From: Arsukibacterium sp. UBA3155
GTDB taxonomy: Bacteria > Pseudomonadota > Gammaproteobacteria > Enterobacterales > Alteromonadaceae
Assembly: GCA_002364615.1 (NCBI GenBank)
Contig: DEYP01000004.1
Span: forward strand, 1 to 64,000
Length of the DNA stretch: 64,000 nt
Direction of reading: 5' to 3'
Shown: piece by piece, positions 49,579-58,558 of the stretch
How the letters are laid out: each line of letters opens with the position of its first letter
Numbering within the stretch: position 1 is the stretch's first letter
Notes under the pieces: model-generated
Database searches by the model: none
Told to the model about the DNA's origin: nothing
What the model saw: only the letters and a program-made list of their open reading frames with translations
Translations under genes and position numbers: made by a program

Positions 49579-52500
49579 TTAATCAAACTCAAAGCGGTAT
49601 AATAAATCTACGGCGTTATCCAGACCAGATACCGCTTCCAGATATAAACTTTGCATTAAGCGATAGCGCAAAGTGAATTCACCAATAGGCTCAAAAATAC
49701 CAATGCCGTATTTCACCTGCAGATCCCGGGTTAAATAACCGCTCACGGTTACCTGAGAGTTATCACCTGACCCGGCTGTATCAAGGGTTAAATCACTTAC
49801 CCCAAATGCTTCACCTATTTCTCCAACCAGGCTACCGCTGGAGGCAATACTCATGCCGATAAGACTGGTGGTTACCGCATTAGCGGCACTGCCTGACTCG
49901 CTATCCAGGTCTCGTCCAACCAGCAAATAGGACAGCGCATTCGCCTGCGGCATGGCAGGCTCTGAGAAAATAGTAATTTGTGGTTTGTCTGCCGGACCAG
50001 TCACACGGATCCCGGCAACCACGCTATCTTCCATATTGGCTGGGTTACGAATGGCTTCTACATTCAGATAAGGTTGATCCGGCGGGCCACTAAAGGTCAT
50101 TTTACCGCTGCGGATTAATAAATCCTGACCATATGAGCGGAACGTGCCATCAACCAGCCTGACTTCACCATTGATGGTTTGTTTGCCCTGTTGCTGCCTT
50201 ACCTGCAAATTGCCGCGTAGCAGGGTTTCCAGACCAAAAGCGTCCAGCTGAACCTTGTCGCCAAGCTGCAACCTGATATCCGCGGTAATGGGCGTTGCCA
50301 TGGCTTGTTGTTCCTTAACAGGCTTGCCTTCAGCATTGAGGATAACGGTATCGCCGGACAAGCCAACGGCATTTTGTGGTAATTCATCGATACTTAACTG
50401 CGCACTTGGGATGGCGATGCTACCGGTAAGTTTAATCTGTTGCGGGTTCGCACTAATATCAAGGTCCGGCTTAACCTGCAGCTTACCTTGCTCAATCTGA
50501 ATACTTAGCGGGTCTCCTTTGACCCCCAGGCGGGCTTGCCAGTTGTCAATTTGCTGCCAGTCAGCCTTACCTGCCAGCGTCAGAGCACCCTGAGGCGTGA
50601 CAATATCACCCTGTAAATCTGCCTGAGCGCCCTTAAACGCAACCCGCAGGCTACCATTGTTAATATCGGTGGGGGCCAGCTTGCCTTTTACCCGCAGTTT
50701 ATTAAGGGCGAGCTGTCCAGAGAGTAATGGGTTTTGCACAGTGCCTTCTGCAGCAATATCAGCGCTAATCACGCCGGCTAATTCACTGTATTCATCCAGT
50801 AAAGGTTGCAGAAATTCCAGGGTAAAGTCGGTCAATTGCAAGCTGCCGCTCAGCGGCCGGTTATTGCTGCTGATATCAGCAATATTAAGCCTGGCAGTTA
50901 ACCCGGCTTGCTCATTTAGTGTGGCTTGCACCGACGTCGTTAGCTGGTCATTGGCTAACTGGCTGCTCAGGGTTAACTGTTGCCAGCTTAGCGAAATGGG
51001 AGGAGAGGATCGCTCAGTTAAAGCACCGTGGTTGCTTTGTACTGATAAATCAAGGCGGGGGCGCTGGCCGGGTTGCCAATTTGCACTGACGCTGGCATTT
51101 AATTCACCTGATAAATTTACTGCCAGTGGCATAAGGGCATTCAGGCTGGCCAGGTTTAATTGTTGCAACTCCACTGTTGCGGCCAGATTTTCGGCACTAA
51201 GACTGGCATTGTCGGTTAAACACAGTGAACCAGGGTCGTTTCGCCAGCAGTGCTGACTGATATTCAGTTGCTGAGGTTGATGAGCATAACCTAAATCGAT
51301 CACATCTTGCAGTTGCCAGGGACCAATCGGACTGCCTACTGTGGCATCGCTTAACTGACCTTGCCAGCGTTTGCGGTCGGTTAGCTGACCATTAACAGCA
51401 AATGAAATATCAGAACGGGTCGATTGCAACGCGAGCTCAAGCTGGTGCTGTGCTTCGTTACCTGAGAGCGTCAGACTAAATTTATCAATCTGAAATCCCT
51501 GCAGCGAACCGTCGCTGGCGGTAAGGTCAAGGGTGGCCTGTAATTGCTGGTTTTGTTGCACCTGCAATTGCAGATCAAGGGCCAATTGCTGCAGCGAATT
51601 ACCGGCATAACGTAAGTCACTGGCGGCAATTGTTGCCGTCAGCTGTGGCTGTCGCTGTGCGCCGCGAAGGGTAATGTCGGCGTTAATAACGCCTTGTGTC
51701 GAAGGCAGGCTGCTGCTTAAATCAGGTACGGAAACTTGTGCATCCAGCTGCCACTGCTCTGCCAGCGACCCCGACAGGGAAATGCGATTATCGCCATGCT
51801 GCAGGATCAACTGTTCGCTGTCGAGTTTATAACGGTTAACTGGCTGGCGGAAACTGGCGGCCAGCTTACCCTGAATGTTAATTATTTCATCTTTTAAGCG
51901 GCCGTCGATGGCCAGTTGGCTCAATTCAGTTTGCCAGCTGCCATCCTGACTGAAGGTTCCGGTATTGGCTAATTTGCCATTTATTTCGCCGTTAAATTCT
52001 GGCCAGAATGACCCTGGCTTAATGCGGCTAAGCTTAAGTGCTGCCTGCCAGCGCAGTGTATCGGCTAATTCAATCCGGGCGTTGCCGGCAATGGTGCCAT
52101 CCAGTGTGCTTACCTGAGCAGAATCAACCGATAACACCGAATCTGTCAGCAGATACTGCCCGGCAGCATTAAGTACTATGGCGGGCACGGTGCGATGCGA
52201 TACTCCGGCCTTTACGGTAAATTTTAGTTGCTGCAAATCGCCAGTAGCGCTCAGGTTACCGCGGCTAAGTTGCCAGCTGTCGTCTCCCTCAAGTGGCCAG
52301 GAAAAGGCTTCGTACTGTAAATCGACACTTAGCGGTAGCCCGGCGCTAAGTACGGCGAGTTGCGCCTCACCACTTGCCTCGATTTTGCCGCTAGCGCGTA
52401 TTGTCGCCGCTAAATCAGCCAGACTGCCACTGAGACTGACATTCAATTGCTGTTCAGCCAGCGGTTCCTCTTTAAGCACGGCGCTTAGCCGGGCGTTCAG

Positions 52501-53205
52501 CGGGTAATTGCCTTTAAGGGTTATATCGGCGGTGGCACTGAGCCTTGCCTGTGGGTGGCTGGCTTGTAAATCGAGCAAGCGGATACTCTGCTCACGCGCT
52601 TGCACACTGAAACTCACATCAGGCAGTGGCGTTTTCTGCTGCTCCTGAATGATGCTGGCATCGGTCAGGCTAAAGCCATTGACGTAAATGGCAAGCGGCA
52701 GCGAGATGTCGCTCAGTGCTGGCGGCTTATAGCTAAATGGCTCTGGTGATGGTTCAGTTGTCGCGGCCAGCTCAATTTGCAACTGTTGCAGCTGGCTGTT
52801 ATTCACTTGCAGCTCGCGGCCCCAGGCTTCTACTGACGTATTGAACCGGTCAAACCGAAAGGTATTTTCGCCAAGCGTTACCGTGCCATTGCTCAGTGCT
52901 AGCTTGGATACACACAGTTTAAACTGAAAAAAACAGCCATTATCAATGTCCAGCTGTAACTGATCGAGCTGAAAAGCGCTGCTGTCGTTTTGCCAGCGGA
53001 CATTATTAAGTTGCATACCGCCAAGCAAGCTACCGTTATGCCCGGCAACCGATAACTGGGGTACATATTTGTGACTGAGCCACAGCCCAAGCTTCAGACC
53101 AGCAGGGGTGTAAAGCAGAATGGCCAGCAGCAATACCACCACCAGCAATGGCAGGATCAGCGTCCAGTTAAGCCATTTCAGGGTTTTATGGACCGCCGGC
53201 TTCAT
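49579..53205 (-). CDS. tamB: Translocation and assembly module protein TamB
   Basis: A 1208-residue inner-membrane-anchored protein that spans the periplasm. There is one N-terminal transmembrane segment (about residues 13-35), then a very long AsmA-like beta-taco region of repeated short strands, and the C-terminal DUF490 domain (about 870-1208, with VRLVDGTFRSYGQDL and the final LEAVSGLDNAVDLLYRFEFD). TamB moves lipids and helps insert some outer membrane proteins together with TamA, encoded 31 bases upstream. Length is close to Escherichia coli TamB (1259). Confidence 0.95.
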   Translation of the reverse strand: MKPAVHKTLKWLNWTLILPLLVVVLLLAILLYTPAGLKLGLWLSHKYVPQLSVAGHNGSLLGGMQLNNVRWQNDSSAFQLDQLQLDIDNGCFFQFKLCVSKLALSNGTVTLGENTFRFDRFNTSVEAWGRELQVNNSQLQQLQIELAATTEPSPEPFSYKPPALSDISLPLAIYVNGFSLTDASIIQEQQKTPLPDVSFSVQAREQSIRLLDLQASHPQARLSATADITLKGNYPLNARLSAVLKEEPLAEQQLNVSLSGSLADLAATIRASGKIEASGEAQLAVLSAGLPLSVDLQYEAFSWPLEGDDSWQLSRGNLSATGDLQQLKFTVKAGVSHRTVPAIVLNAAGQYLLTDSVLSVDSAQVSTLDGTIAGNARIELADTLRWQAALKLSRIKPGSFWPEFNGEINGKLANTGTFSQDGSWQTELSQLAIDGRLKDEIINIQGKLAASFRQPVNRYKLDSEQLILQHGDNRISLSGSLAEQWQLDAQVSVPDLSSSLPSTQGVINADITLRGAQRQPQLTATIAASDLRYAGNSLQQLALDLQLQVQQNQQLQATLDLTASDGSLQGFQIDKFSLTLSGNEAQHQLELALQSTRSDISFAVNGQLTDRKRWQGQLSDATVGSPIGPWQLQDVIDLGYAHQPQQLNISQHCWRNDPGSLCLTDNASLSAENLAATVELQQLNLASLNALMPLAVNLSGELNASVSANWQPGQRPRLDLSVQSNHGALTERSSPPISLSWQQLTLSSQLANDQLTTSVQATLNEQAGLTARLNIADISSNNRPLSGSLQLTDFTLEFLQPLLDEYSELAGVISADIAAEGTVQNPLLSGQLALNKLRVKGKLAPTDINNGSLRVAFKGAQADLQGDIVTPQGALTLAGKADWQQIDNWQARLGVKGDPLSIQIEQGKLQVKPDLDISANPQQIKLTGSIAIPSAQLSIDELPQNAVGLSGDTVILNAEGKPVKEQQAMATPITADIRLQLGDKVQLDAFGLETLLRGNLQVRQQQGKQTINGEVRLVDGTFRSYGQDLLIRSGKMTFSGPPDQPYLNVEAIRNPANMEDSVVAGIRVTGPADKPQITIFSEPAMPQANALSYLLVGRDLDSESGSAANAVTTSLIGMSIASSGSLVGEIGEAFGVSDLTLDTAGSGDNSQVTVSGYLTRDLQVKYGIGIFEPIGEFTLRYRLMQSLYLEAVSGLDNAVDLLYRFEFD

Positions 53206-53236
53206 AAATCAGGCCTCAACATGTGAAATTTATAGC

Positions 53237-54958
53237 TCATAATTCAGGCCCAAGCGCGAAATGAATTTTAAAGGCTTTACGTTCACCACTATCCAGCCCA
53301 TAACCGAAATCAAGTCGCACCGGGCCTACCGGTGAGGCCCAGCGGACCCCCAAACCCACACCGCGTTTAAACTCCGGCTTATCATTCCAGGCACTGCCAT
53401 AGTCAAAAAAGCTGGCAAGCCACCAATTGCCTTTTACCCGGTACTGGTATTCAACAGAAGCGGTTGCCATATAGCGGCCACCGATAACATCGGTCGTTTC
53501 ATCTTGTAGCGGCAGTGATTCATAACCATAGCCACGCAGGTTATTATCGCCACCGGCAAAAAAGCGCAGCGAAGGCGGTAAGTCTTCAAGTGCCGCGCCG
53601 ACCACCGCTCCTGCATCGGCCCGGGTGACAAACCGATGGTCGCTGCCGATACTGCCTATCCAACCGGCCCGGGTGCGCACTCTGACGAAGTTTGTATCAG
53701 AACCCCAATGCTTATCAGATACTTCAACAGTAAACAGTAATCTATCGGCGGACCGAGGCATCTGGCCACCCGACTGGCGCAAGCGGTTAAAACTAAGGCC
53801 TGGCATCAGAATATTACTGGTATTAGTTTGGTCAAACTCAGTTGCCTCTTCATACAACCAACGCACTGACGCAATCCGATACCAGTCACTCTCTAATAAC
53901 CAGTGGCGCTCGGCTGCCAGATTTGAGACCTTGGTGCGGACATTGTCCTGCCGGGGATATTCTTTAACGCCAACGCCATATTGGAACTGATAAAAGTCAC
54001 TAGGTGAATCCGCTAAAGGCATTTTATAGCGCGCTTCAATATTTTGCTCTTCACCGGATAAAATCAGGTCGGCATTTACACTATGACCACGATCATTAAG
54101 CCAGGGTTTAAACCAACTTAGTTTAAGGCGAGGCCCGACCTCTTGCGAATAGCCAATACCGGTTTCGACGCTGTTACGCAGCCTAGGTTCCAGTTTTACT
54201 ACTATCGGTAAGGTGTAATCGTCAATTTGTTCGGTAGCACCTTCGATGGCGATAGATGAAAACCAGTTGGTATTGGCAAGTATCTGATTAAAATCCCCCA
54301 GCTCAGTGGCGAGATAGGGCTCACCGGGTTCAAACGGGATTAACGCTTGCATCCATTCGTCCCGGATTTGCTGACCACTGAAGGTAACTTCGCCAAATTT
54401 ATAACGTTTACCACTGGCAAAATGCAGGTGGATATTGGCCTGATTCAGTTCAGGAATTACTTCCAGCCGGCGTTGGCTGAATTCTGCATCGAAGTAACCT
54501 TTACGTAGTGCCAGACTGCTTAACTCGCTTTTCAGGCTTTCGTATTTTCCGTGGTGCAGAATATCACCGGCTTTGGGGGCCTGGTTTTTCAGTATGGTGT
54601 TAAACTGTTGATCGTCGGTTGCATCACCGCTCAGGATAATGTCAGCCGTATTAATCCTGACTGGTTTTCCCGGGGTAATGGTAGCGGTTAATGTCGCTTT
54701 ACCAGAGCCTTCTGACAGTTTAAATGCCACTTCGCTCTGGTAATAGCCGAGCGCCTGCAATGCGGTTTCAATATCTTGCTGTAAACTCATCTGAAAGCGC
54801 AACGACCCTGAGATGTCATTGGCATCATATTTTGCAATAAAAACATCCACGTTTTGCGCTAATTCGCCCTTAAGCCCTTCAATTTGCAGTTTAGTTTGTG
54901 CAAAACAGCTGCCATGGGTCAACAGTAGAATATAAATCAGGCTTCGAAATAGCGTCAT
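53237..54958 (-). CDS. tamA: Translocation and assembly module protein TamA
   Basis: An outer membrane protein of the BamA/Omp85 superfamily, 573 residues. A signal peptide (to about residue 20) is followed by three POTRA domains (about 22-260) and a 16-strand barrel with the conserved FFAGGDNNLRGYGYESL and the closing VGPVRLDFGYGLD...FKIHFALGPEL. It forms a complex with TamB, encoded next. The gene is divergent from the KAS III gene over a 354-base gap. Confidence 0.95.
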   Translation of the reverse strand: MTLFRSLIYILLLTHGSCFAQTKLQIEGLKGELAQNVDVFIAKYDANDISGSLRFQMSLQQDIETALQALGYYQSEVAFKLSEGSGKATLTATITPGKPVRINTADIILSGDATDDQQFNTILKNQAPKAGDILHHGKYESLKSELSSLALRKGYFDAEFSQRRLEVIPELNQANIHLHFASGKRYKFGEVTFSGQQIRDEWMQALIPFEPGEPYLATELGDFNQILANTNWFSSIAIEGATEQIDDYTLPIVVKLEPRLRNSVETGIGYSQEVGPRLKLSWFKPWLNDRGHSVNADLILSGEEQNIEARYKMPLADSPSDFYQFQYGVGVKEYPRQDNVRTKVSNLAAERHWLLESDWYRIASVRWLYEEATEFDQTNTSNILMPGLSFNRLRQSGGQMPRSADRLLFTVEVSDKHWGSDTNFVRVRTRAGWIGSIGSDHRFVTRADAGAVVGAALEDLPPSLRFFAGGDNNLRGYGYESLPLQDETTDVIGGRYMATASVEYQYRVKGNWWLASFFDYGSAWNDKPEFKRGVGLGVRWASPVGPVRLDFGYGLDSGERKAFKIHFALGPEL

Positions 54959-55150
54959 GCGGATAATCTTGTTCCCCGGTAAAATGAAGAAACACCTCTG
55001 ATAGATGTGGTCTGCCTTTAATCATTACCTGCTATTATGCCGCAGACCGTGACACAGTGTACACTGCCGATACTGGATCTTAGCTTAACAAGCTGACATA
55101 AAAGCAAGGTCCGGTAGAGTTTAGCGTGATGGCCGGTAACTTGCTTACTT

Positions 55151-55169
55151 ACTGTGTGAGTCACACAGT
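55151..55169. promoter_or_regulatory. 19-bp perfect palindrome, candidate operator
   Basis: ACTGTGTGA-G-TCACACAGT, nine perfectly paired bases around one central G, in the tamA / KAS III divergent gap (54959-55312). The form suits a dimeric repressor. A TATAAT lies downstream at 55230-55235. The rest of the gap shows no gene. Confidence 0.55.
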
Positions 55170-55312
55170 GGTGTTGCCACTAAACGCCAGCCCTATTTTT
55201 CGTTATACTACGCGACATGCCAGGCATAGTATAATGAACCTGTTGGCAAATCAGGCCCGGCCTTGCTTTAAACAGATAATAAGATCGCCGCAACCAGACA
55301 AGGTGTATTAAA

Positions 55313-56431
55313 ATGCAAAATATTGTAATCAGTGGTTCAGGGCTATTTACGCCTACCGAGACCATCAGCAATGAAGAGCTGGTTGCCAGCTATAACCAAT
55401 ATGTTGATTTACACAATCGGCAGCATGCGATTGAAATCAGTGCAGGTCTACATCAGGCACTGGAATATTCCAGTACTGAGTTTATTGAAAAAGCCTCAGG
55501 CATAAAGTCGCGACATGTGTTATACAAAGAAGGCATTCTTGATCCCACCATCATGCACCCATTATTTGAAAAGCGAGATGAGAATACGCCACCCGAAATG
55601 GTCGAGATGGCGGTAGCTGCCGCCCGTGAAGCGATGGCCCAGGCCAATAAAACCGCAGAAGACATTGATCTTATTATTTGTGCAGCCTCCAATATGCAGC
55701 GGCCTTATCCGGCACTTTCAATCGAACTGCAGCAAATTCTTGGGGTAAAAGGTTACGCTTTTGATATGAATGTCGCCTGCTCCTCTGCCACTTTTGCCAT
55801 TAGCAACGCTGCCAATGCAATACGCGGTGGCACAGCAAAAGTGGTGTTAGTGGTTAATCCTGAATTTGCGTCACCTCAGGTAGATTATAAAAATCGTGAC
55901 AGTCATTTTATTTTTGGTGATGTTTGTACCGCCACCATTATTGAAGCACAAAGCAGCTGCACGTCAGAACAGGCGTTTTCCATTCTGGGTATGCGGTTAC
56001 AAACCAGCTTTTCGAATAATATCCGCTGTGATATTGGCTACACTGAGCATTGCTTTAGCGACACTGATCCTAAGGTCCCATTTTTTAAGCAGCAAGGCCG
56101 CAAAGTGTTTAAAGAATTACTGCCGATTGTCGCCGATGTCATCCAAAGTGAAATGGCGAGCCTGGATATCAGCCCGGATCAGCTAAAACGGCTGTGGCTG
56201 CATCAGGCCAATATTAATATGAATATTTTTGCGGCGAAGAAAATTCTGGGACGGGATCCCTTGCCAGAAGACGCACCGTTGGTCCTCGACAGTTATGCCA
56301 ACACCGCTTCGGCCGGTTCAATTATTGCGTTTCACAAGTATAAAACGGGCTTACGCAAGGGCGACAAAGCCGTGTTATGTTCATTTGGTGCGGGCTACTC
56401 GGTTGGTTGTCTTATCCTGGAGCAGTGTTAA
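55313..56431 (+). CDS. Beta-ketoacyl-ACP synthase III-like enzyme (orphan FabH homologue)
   Basis: A 372-residue thiolase-fold condensing enzyme. The triad is complete: Cys in NVACSSATFA (about residue 152), His in WLHQANINM (about 303) and Asn in YANTASAGS (about 333). It is longer than FabH (about 317) because of an N-terminal insert (residues 25-75, LHQALEYSSTEFIEKASGI). It is not in a fatty-acid gene cluster, so it may start special fatty acids or modify an acyl chain rather than replace FabH. The start ATG at 55313 has a weak site. It is divergent from tamA. Confidence 0.85.
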   Translation: MQNIVISGSGLFTPTETISNEELVASYNQYVDLHNRQHAIEISAGLHQALEYSSTEFIEKASGIKSRHVLYKEGILDPTIMHPLFEKRDENTPPEMVEMAVAAAREAMAQANKTAEDIDLIICAASNMQRPYPALSIELQQILGVKGYAFDMNVACSSATFAISNAANAIRGGTAKVVLVVNPEFASPQVDYKNRDSHFIFGDVCTATIIEAQSSCTSEQAFSILGMRLQTSFSNNIRCDIGYTEHCFSDTDPKVPFFKQQGRKVFKELLPIVADVIQSEMASLDISPDQLKRLWLHQANINMNIFAAKKILGRDPLPEDAPLVLDSYANTASAGSIIAFHKYKTGLRKGDKAVLCSFGAGYSVGCLILEQC

Positions 56432-56481
56432 CGCCACACGTTGGCGTAAGGGTGCGTACCAAACCACATCGGCCGCACCCT
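56431..56481. other. Two small stem-loops between KAS III and CBM48 genes
   Basis: ACGCCA/TGGCGT (56431-56447) and AGGGTGCG/CGCACCCT (56449-56481). Neither has a T run. They lie between convergent genes and may slow transcription there. Confidence 0.4.
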
Positions 56482-56494
56482 GTTAATCCGGGTA

Positions 56495-56803
56495 TTACAA
56501 CCGAATTACCGAATTGTGGTCGTAAGACAACGGTGACGGTAAGTACGCATCTGCTGCGTCATCGTTTAACCAGGTGCCGCCATTAACCAGATAGCGGAAC
56601 TGGTATTCCTGGTTGTTTTCCAGGGTTATGCTGGCGCTGAAATCACCTTTTTTGCTTTTTTTCATCGGTAATGCGGTAGGATCCCAATTATTAAACTCGC
56701 CAAGCAAGGCAACAGACTCTGCGTCTGCTAATTGTGCTGCGCTGAGTTTGAATGTCACTTTACATACGGGTTTCGTTTTTAAATACTGTTTGGTGATACT
56801 CAT
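56495..56803 (-). CDS. Stand-alone CBM48 / isoamylase early set domain protein
   Basis: A 102-residue protein consisting almost wholly of one carbohydrate-binding module 48 (glycogen-binding) domain. Key residues are LLGEFNNWDPTALPM (the GxFNxW motif), KGDFSASITLE and YQFRYLVNGGTWLNDDAAD. It should bind alpha-glucans or act as a small regulatory module, as in AMPK-like beta subunits. It has no catalytic domain, and no glycogen genes are in the window. AGGGAAGCAAC precedes the ATG. Confidence 0.88.
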   Translation of the reverse strand: MSITKQYLKTKPVCKVTFKLSAAQLADAESVALLGEFNNWDPTALPMKKSKKGDFSASITLENNQEYQFRYLVNGGTWLNDDAADAYLPSPLSYDHNSVIRL

Positions 56804-57276
56804 GTTGCTTCCCTCAATCTGACTGCATTAACAGCCTGCTTTAGCATAGTGCTGGTGCGATAGTAAATACTGGCAAAAATACTACCTGCGATATATGACT
56901 TAAAAATGACCAGTCTGATCACCGTCTCTACCATAAATCAGGGTTGACAGCTGGGCAAATAACTTTAAGTTGTAGGGTTATAACTGCCATTTAAACGCTT
57001 GTTTTAATTTTGTGGTTTGTAACAAAATATTACGAAGCGCCAAGGTCCCCGGGGCAGGTTCAGGCCTGCGTTAAGCGCATCTGGAATGCGTTATGTTTTA
57101 CTACCCCTTGCTATTGCAGGCCTTTGGCAACGCGTCACGGCTTTACCGAAGTCTGGTTTTGGCCATCGTTCAGCAAATTACCGCACTGGCAGGATACAAT
57201 CATTAACAGTCGCTGGCATACAATTGCTGGCATTGCGCTTATGATGTAGTCAGTTAATTTGACAGGTAGGTAAGTC
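56804..57276. other. Intergenic region upstream of the RND operon
   Basis: 473 bases with no convincing gene. A perfect -35-like TTGACA at 56944-56949 lacks a good -10 box at the right distance. A 79-codon frame starting with TTG at 57010 has no ribosome site or family features and is not called. The promoter of the RND operon should lie here. Confidence 0.5.
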
Positions 57277-58557
57277 ATGTCGTCTTTTTTTGTAAAAGTA
57301 ATTCTTCCGGTTGTTGTTGTCGTCGTCGCTGTTGTAGCGGCAGTGGGTTTGGGCAAGCTTAGGCAACCCCCTCAGAAAAGTGAAGAAAGCCGACCGGCTA
57401 TTCTGGTTAACACTGCGGCCATTAGTGCTGATAACATTGTTTATCAAATCAGCTCGCAAGGTATGGTAACGCCCAAGCTTGAAACCAGCCTGATTTCAGA
57501 AGTGAATGGTCGGGTGGTGGCAGTAGCGGATGAATTTGTCGCTGGTGGTTTTTTTAACAAAGGAGACCTGCTGGTAAAAGTAGAACAAAGTGACTATCTC
57601 ACCAATGTTAAGGCGGCTCAGGCGGCGCTGGCTAATGCCCAGGCGATGCTGGCTGAAGAAAAAGCCCGGGTTAAAGTTGCCGAGGAAGAGTGGCGTTCTT
57701 TTACCGATGGTAACGCGCCCGCGCTGGGCTTGCGACAGCCACAACTGGCCAGTGCATTAGCCAGTGTGCAGTCGGCAGAAGCCGAACTGGAACGGGCAAA
57801 TCGTGATTTAGCCCGCACAGAAATTCGGGCGCCTTATGATGGCATGGTGCGCGCCAGGACGGCGAATCTCGGCCAGTTTATAAGCCGGGGCACCGCTTTG
57901 GGCTCCATTGTTGGCACTGACGTTGCTGAAATCCGACTGCCCCTGACCGATACCGATATGGCATTCCTGGCCATGCCTGGGGCCATGCAAGGCTCTATGG
58001 CGCCCAGCGCGATTGAGTCTGATAATAATCAGGTGACGCTAAGCAGCACCGTTGCCGGACAACAAATAAACTGGCCGGCAAAACTGGTTCGTACAGAAGG
58101 GATCCTGGATGAGCGCAGCCGGGTTATTTATGTGGTCGCTGAAGTTGCCGATCCTTATCAGCGCCGTAACCAAACGCAACCTGTGCTGAATTTTGGCCGT
58201 TTTGTGGCAGCAACCATTACGGGCACTCAGGCCGAGCAGGTGGTTAAAATTGCCCGTCATTTACTGTTACCGGGCAATAAGGTGCTGGTGGTAGATAAAG
58301 ATAATACCCTGCAATTTCGCCAGGTAAAAGTAGATCGGGCCACGGCAGACTCTGCATACATTTCCAGTGGCCTGGAAAGTAGTGATCAACTGGCGTTATC
58401 TGCCATTTCTAACCCGCTGGCGGGTACCGCAGTGCGGGTTGCCGGTAACAATGCTGTGACAGATGATGCCAAGCAACCGTCAGAGCCTGCAGATCCTATA
58501 CAACCTTCGCAACTGGCCGATGCCGCTGCGGCGGAAAAGCAAGCTGAGGGCCAGTAA
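57277..58557 (+). CDS. RND efflux periplasmic adaptor subunit
   Basis: A 426-residue membrane fusion protein. There is an N-terminal transmembrane anchor (about residues 5-26), a lipoyl-like half (SEVNGRVVAVADEFVAGGFF), a long helical hairpin (about 95-165, Ala/Glu-rich) and the second lipoyl half ending RTEIRAPYDGMVRARTANLG. A beta-barrel domain follows. It couples the permease encoded next to an outer membrane channel, which is not encoded nearby (TolC-type from elsewhere). The TAA stop is one base before the permease ATG. Confidence 0.92.
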   Translation: MSSFFVKVILPVVVVVVAVVAAVGLGKLRQPPQKSEESRPAILVNTAAISADNIVYQISSQGMVTPKLETSLISEVNGRVVAVADEFVAGGFFNKGDLLVKVEQSDYLTNVKAAQAALANAQAMLAEEKARVKVAEEEWRSFTDGNAPALGLRQPQLASALASVQSAEAELERANRDLARTEIRAPYDGMVRARTANLGQFISRGTALGSIVGTDVAEIRLPLTDTDMAFLAMPGAMQGSMAPSAIESDNNQVTLSSTVAGQQINWPAKLVRTEGILDERSRVIYVVAEVADPYQRRNQTQPVLNFGRFVAATITGTQAEQVVKIARHLLLPGNKVLVVDKDNTLQFRQVKVDRATADSAYISSGLESSDQLALSAISNPLAGTAVRVAGNNAVTDDAKQPSEPADPIQPSQLADAAAAEKQAEGQ

Positions 58558-58558
58558 T

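Noticed and set aside
57010-57249. A 79-codon plus-strand frame upstream of the RND operon
   Set aside because: TTG start without ribosome site, low-complexity composition, no recognisable motif.
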